The notes under the pieces are model-generated. The model was not told the DNA's origin and did no database searches. It saw only the letters and a program-made list of their open reading frames with translations. 64,000 nucleotides of DNA from Sipunculus nudus (taxonomy: Eukaryota > Annelida > Sipuncula > Golfingiida > Sipunculidae), in contig CM049311.1 in assembly GCA_026874595.1 (NCBI GenBank), positions 54,687,676 through 54,751,675 of the forward strand, written 5' to 3'. Positions within the stretch are counted from its first letter, which is position 1; every line of letters starts with the position of its first letter. Below are positions 25,701-32,200 of this stretch, piece by piece. A program made the position numbers and the translations under genes.

Positions 25701-28700
25701 TGCCTTTGAGCTCTACAACAGTGTAAAAAATAAAGGCCATAACAATTGTGATTAGTATTTGATCACTACATCATGTGAAATTAAAAGTGATCGCCAATCA
25801 AATCAGTTCCTAATATTTCCTATTCTGCAAATGAAACGCCCAAAAATCTGTTTCTTCTCTTGATACTAATATTTTCTCTTGAAGGTGAGGTCATGCATAT
25901 CAGACACGTCAAGCAACATTTAAGCTACGATTCCTTTTACGCAGTTGCAGTTCCTCAGATCGCGACCGCTTACTACAATATCTTGACTGTAAAAAGAATC
26001 ATAGCATTTTACGATTTCTCAACAACAAATGAGCAGTCCTAAATGTCAGTCGACCAGCAGGTGCTGTCAACTGGCGACAATTTTAGTAACAAAAATACCA
26101 TTGTACAGACAGATGGATTGAAAGAACATGTCCTTTGATATACAAATGTAATCAACTTTATCATTGACGCAAATTGTGCTGCTCCACCGGTGTCACGGAA
26201 CTTCACTGTTGATTTAAGGACGGGGGGGGGGGGGGGGGGGGGTTCATTAAAGGGGGAATTTGAACAATATGTTCCGAAGCAGCTATCACTGCGCCATCTA
26301 TCTGAAACTACGACTGTGTATGCAGTGGGCGAATTTGCAGAGACGTCTGTCTTATTTGGAAACTGAACAAAATAATGGTTAATTAATAAGCTAATATATA
26401 TAATATAAATATATATATGTGTGTGTGTTGCGGAACCCGGCTACGCCCCTGTATACAATTTAGAAAGTTTAATAAGCCAAATTACGGTTAACAGAAAAGT
26501 TCAGTTATTGATCAGGACTGAAAAATTGCAGAAATATGTTCTTAGATTTCACTTACTGCTACATTTCATTAACTTTCATTGTAAGAAAATATCACCATAA
26601 TTACAGCAGTCATAAAAAGATATTGTTAATATTTGTAAAAAGCAATTAAAACCACATGACCGCATACTGCGTGTGGAAAATGATATGATATCAGTCAAAT
26701 TCAAATTATTCAACACTGATACATGTATTTTTTTATAACAGTCACTAAACACGTGTAAAATTTTCGCAGGCATATTGACCGGCATGATATTGTATGTGGT
26801 ATTCGATGGTTTAGTAAGGGAGATAACGAGGCGGCCGGGATAAAATATTGACCCTTATATGGTAAAAACGCATGTGGAAGTATTATTCCATTATTTAAAA
26901 GTATTATATTATATCAAGCTATAATTTGAAAGGATTATCTGTTTACACATTCATATATTAGGGATAGGTTGTATATATCTTGCGTTCTATTACCAATACC
27001 TCTACTTTAAATTCCTGCTATTGCCTTTGTTTATACCACATTTACAATTCTCAAATGTTGAAAAAAAGTCACTTTAACTTGATATTTACTTCTATTTCTA
27101 TTACCATTACATTACTCTAGCAGAAAGATAATTGTAGAACTTGGCTGAAAGTTATATTAAAGTGTTATAAATCAAATTATGATGCCTTTTAGGGAGTCTA
27201 AATATTAAAATTCTTTGTATTTCGAGAAACAAATCCTAGGTAGCCTAGAAATATTCAGTTATTCACTCATTCAGGCTTAAGTCATCAAATTAACAATACA
27301 TAACATCCAAGCAGAGTTTTTCCTTCTCATCATAAAGTCATAACATTATATTGTTTCCGAACGTTCAACACGTTTTTAATTGTACTGATACAGGCATGTG
27401 ACGCCCCCTGTTATGCAACTAGCTAACTAGATAAGAACTACCAGTTTAACAGATGACTTATGACGTAGAGACATCGGGGTAACTTAATGTCTGGCTTAAA
27501 GCAGGTGTAAACTACTGCCGAGTTGTTCTTTTGTGTCTTATGAAAAAATCACAGAAAAATAAAGAACTTTACATAACTGCTGGAATATATATTTAGATAG
27601 AAAAATATAATACCTCTATACGGAGCCCGGGAGACGACATGGTGAAAAATATTTATTAATTCGTGCGCACGAATTGCTAATCAGTGCGCACGAATTACTA
27701 GGTGTAAAAAATATATTTCCAAGGTGGAAAAAAATATTTATTAATTCGTGCGCACGAATTACTAATCCGTGGCCACGAATTACTAATTCGTGCGCATGAA
27801 TTACTAATTCGTGGCCACGAATTAGTGACCAATGAGAACAGCTCTCTTATGTTGCTGGCTCAATGCTCATTGGCTACTAATTGGTGCGCACAAATTACTA
27901 GCCAATGAGAAGCAAGCACACATCGACTCAGTCCAGGCACAGGTTGGCAGTTTCAGCGGGCACACACGGTTGTCAAAATGAAGCCCAGCGCCTTCCGACA
28001 GTTCCGTGACTTCCTACCTTGGAAAATTCGGAACTCTGTATATTGAAAATAGAAAGGGCTTTAAGCGATACTTAAAGAATATAAATATAAAACACACAGA
28101 TCCAGTTGCCGTGCATAGTGGAAAATTTCATCGTTCGGGCATAATGGAAACATTATTATAGACAAAGCCGATCAGGCTGAAATTTTTAACAGTTATTTTG
28201 CTTCACAAAGTAACTCCAGTTAAAGTTCTCAATCGCCATTTGACAGTGATGCTAAATTGCAAATTACGTATAAACTAGGTGAAATGAACTTCACAGAACT
28301 TCTCATGTCATATTTGGGATTCGCTTTCCTGACAGGAACACATAAACATGATATGTTTGAAAGCCAATAAGCGTTTGGAAATTTTGAAAAAATTATAAAT
28401 TCCAATTTTCTATGAAAGTTTTAGGTCGTATGTATAAATCATTAATACATCTCGTACTTGAGTATGGTGTTTTAATATTAAACAATTGTTCTGTCAGACA
28501 GTCATACCAACTTGAGAGTATACAACGGAAAGCATGTTTAACACGTACTGGAGCGCTCTCGACTTCCAGCACTGGAGCTATGGTAAAAGAGCTATAATGG
28601 TAAAGTATAAAAATAAGAAGAGAGTTGGCTATACAATCCACATTTTATGAAATGATTAACGGTCTAGCACCAGATTATCTGCTTATATATTAACTCAAAC

Positions 28701-29143
28701 TCTGTCTCATGCTTCGCCCTATACAGTCCGCGCATATCGCATTTGCTAAAGATACTGAGGTTCAAACGGAAAGACCGTCGCTTTTCTTTCCTTCCAATTT
28801 TCTTTTCTTTCCTTTCAATAGCCTGTAAACTTTGGAACAGTGTCATATATTTAAGTCTACTTCAATCGATTCCTTTCAGGAAAATGTTCGTGACTGTTTA
28901 AACCCTGCCTCTCGAGAAATATACAGTTATTATTGCGACAATCATCGTCAACAAGAAATTATCCATACTCGGTTACGACTAGGTGCCAGTTACTTAAATC
29001 AATACCTATTTTCAATAGGAAAAACTGATGTTTTTAATCTAATTGATATGCTCGATATGGACTGAGACGTACGCCTACCAGTAATAATATATGTATAAGT
29101 ATCAGTAAGTGTGGAATGTCAATCTGTATTAACGTATATTAAG

Positions 29144-29177
<34 letters not shown>

Positions 29178-29183
29178 CCTATC

Positions 29184-29258
<75 letters not shown>

Positions 29259-32200
29259 TATCGTGTGTGAATATATGTGCACTTTTCCAATCTGATCATT
29301 TAAATATACATATATGCATTCATGTTAATTTTTCACTTTCTTTTAATTTATATATGCAGGAGAGCAGTTGCATAAGCGTAAACGGCTACTTTGTTATCCT
29401 ATTAAAATAAATATTTTTCCACCTTGGAAATATATTTTTCACACCTAGTAATTCGTGCGCACGGATTAGTAATTCGTGCGCACGAATTAATAAATATTTT
29501 TTCCACCTTGAAAATTTATTTTTTCACACCGAGTAATTCGTGCGCACGAATAAGTAATTCGTGGCCACGGATTAGTAATTCGTGCGCACCGATTAGTTAT
29601 TCGTGCGCACGAATTAATAAATATTTTTTCCACCTTGGAAATTTTTTTTTCACCCCGAGTAATTCGTGCGCACGAATTAGTAATTCGTGGCCACGGATTA
29701 GTAATTCGTGGCCACAAATTAGTAATTCGTGCGCACGGATTAGTAATTCGTGCGCACGAATTCATAAATATTTTTCACCATGTCGTCTCCCGGGCTCCGT
29801 ACCTCTATGAGTGAATTTGAAAAAAAAAATACAATATGGTGCAAAATAATCAGGACACTATTTAAATCTCGATTATCATTCAAAATTAACATTAGTAGAA
29901 TTATTTAGCCCCAAAAAATGTTTAATGAGATGGACAGCATAGAATGTACGTTGCAGTTAAACCTTTTTTCCCCAACAGTTTCATGTGATATGCAAGGCCT
30001 AGCATACATACAGGTTCTATTAATTATGTGATATAAATTAACTTACCTGTACTTTCATCCAGAAGAACCAAATGAACCTGCGAAAAAATAAACAGAATGT
30101 TCAGTTAAAATTTAAAATCTATATTCTCGTTCAGATTAAATATTTATTTCACCAGGAGATCCATTTGGGTATGTATGGGGAATACAGTTCTCGCCATGAA
30201 GTGCAAGTGGTAAGCCTTATTATTAGAATTGAAAAACTGAAATTTTATTAAAAGTGAAAAAAAGGCATCAAGACACAGCTTTATTTCAAATAGACTTAGC
30301 TTGTACACACACACACACATATATATATATATACAGACACACACCATAACACCAGCAGTCCAACACAGGTGACGCCATCCATATATATTACATCTATTAG
30401 CCATTAAATGATATATAATTTCTGAGATATTCGATGACAGTCATCATAAATGTGAAATGGTAAAATTAAAATATCCATAAGCACAACAATTTGAAAATAG
30501 TCAAATTCAGTTCATACTCGTTTAATATTTCATCCTGAATGGCGTTGTTTACTTTGTTTTGAAGGGTAAAGTATTACTATTTTATGAGTTTTCTCTGAAA
30601 AGAGTAAGAGTATATTTAGGCTCTCATAAACTAAGTCGACTGGTTTCGCCTTCTCCAGCAGCTTAAGGTGTGTTTCCATGTGCGTGTATATATGCTTGAA
30701 AAAATAGGTGTGTTTCCATGTGCATGTGAATGCGTATATGCGTGAACTGGCAGACTTATATATTTGTATGGTGAATCAAGCAGGCCTTCCTCAAAAAGAT
30801 GGTGAAATGACGTCATTTTTACCCTTAATCCCTGAGTTCACGCAGACCCTGTGCGTGAAAAGCGCTCCTGAGGCCATTTTCACTCATATATGTACGGACA
30901 CATGAAGACACCCCTGTTACAAAATTATATGAGCGATTTTTCATTCATATACGCATATACGCGCAGAAATCAGACTCAAGCTTTTCAATTGCTCATGGGC
31001 TTATGTTCATGTGGGTGTATGTACTGGTTGTTTTTTTTTTCATTAAAGGGGCCCAATCACTTATAAAACATGTTTAATTAACACGAAAATAGCTTCTCCC
31101 TTTTAAAATTAATCTGCACCTGCCAAAAAATTGCCTAGAAACCGTTTGCTGAAGGCCCCTTTACACAGCACGGAGATCATTAGGTGACCATTGAGCGATC
31201 ATTGCAACATCTTTGAGTGACTATTGAGAGTTTGTTGAACGCTCGTTGTTTGACCAAGAGAGATCACAGAGAGACCAGGAGAGATAACTGACGGATCACT
31301 GAGAGTTCCTTAGGCCACCAAAGAGTATACCTTCGGGGTGGAAAAAATTGACGTTCATTGAAAGACTGCTGAGGTATCATAGAGAGATCGATGAGATCGT
31401 TTAGGGTTCCTTGAGCGCGCCTTGAGCGTTCGTTGAGAGATCGCTTCCCTTGGGGTTCGTTGAGAGATTGTTTTGGACCGATTCAAAACTTTCAGGAGAC
31501 CTAAGCGACCGTTGAGATTACTGGAAGATCATTGAGAGATTATTGAGAGATCTTGGTTATCGCTTGGCGCTCCTTTAGAAGATCGTTGAGAGATCTGGCC
31601 ATTTTTTTCATCGCTCAACGATCTCTTAAAGATCGCTACCCATGTATAAAGGCCATATTTACCCCTGTAAATGATTGCTAAAAACAGTGCACCGGGCGCG
31701 ATCATACGTGTCAACATAAACACAGCGCGTTGGGCCGTGTGCATCACGGAAGCACTTCACGGGTCAATAAGGAGATGCACTGACTGACTTGGTAATACAA
31801 TAAAATGAAATACATATTCCCGCTGGCGGAAACACCGCGTGTTGCGGCTCCCGATCGGCCCTCCGGTCACGCGGCCTTTATATAGATAACAGATGGTCAT
31901 ATCTCTCAACGTGTGTAATACAGCTGATGCGAGGTACTGAAACTGTGTGCTTGGGTGGTTTTGCTGCAATTTTTTTTTTGTAATCAAGCAAAACTGAATT
32001 GATAGTGTGAAAGAGTAGGCATATTATTGCATCTTATATTGTCTATTTAAGGATTAGGGCGGGGTCGAGGGGCTTATCCTTGAAAAAGCCGACAAAACTT
32101 GCTTGAAATAATGAATATTTTTAATGATAGTGAGAAGGTTGCATCCCCCATCCCTTTTGGACCCGGACCTGATCAGGTTCACTGAAATCCATTAAGGCGA

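Larger units (their letters stand above)
27620..29800. mobile_element. Foldback-type element with palindrome-array arms
   Basis: 2181 bp. The terminal inverted repeat starts ACGGAGCCCGGGAGACGACA at 27620 and is matched in reverse at 29800. The duplication ACCTCTAT flanks it (27612-27619 and 29801-29808). The arms consist of stacked 21-bp palindromic units AATTCGTGCGCACGAATTACT (variants with GTGGCCAC), six on the left and eleven on the right. The stacks are interspersed with TTTCCAAGGTGGAAAAAAT modules. The arms are unequal (about 210 and 390 bp), as in foldback elements. An 8-bp duplication fits hAT-type transposition, though 9 bp cannot be excluded. The interior carries a dead LINE fragment and no transposase. 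Confidence 0.85.

Noticed and set aside
29424-29810. 128-codon open frame with repeated ARISNS words, and its antisense partner
   Set aside because: Both are translations of the palindromic 21-bp units in the arm of the foldback-type element. The unit length is a multiple of three and happens to lack stops.
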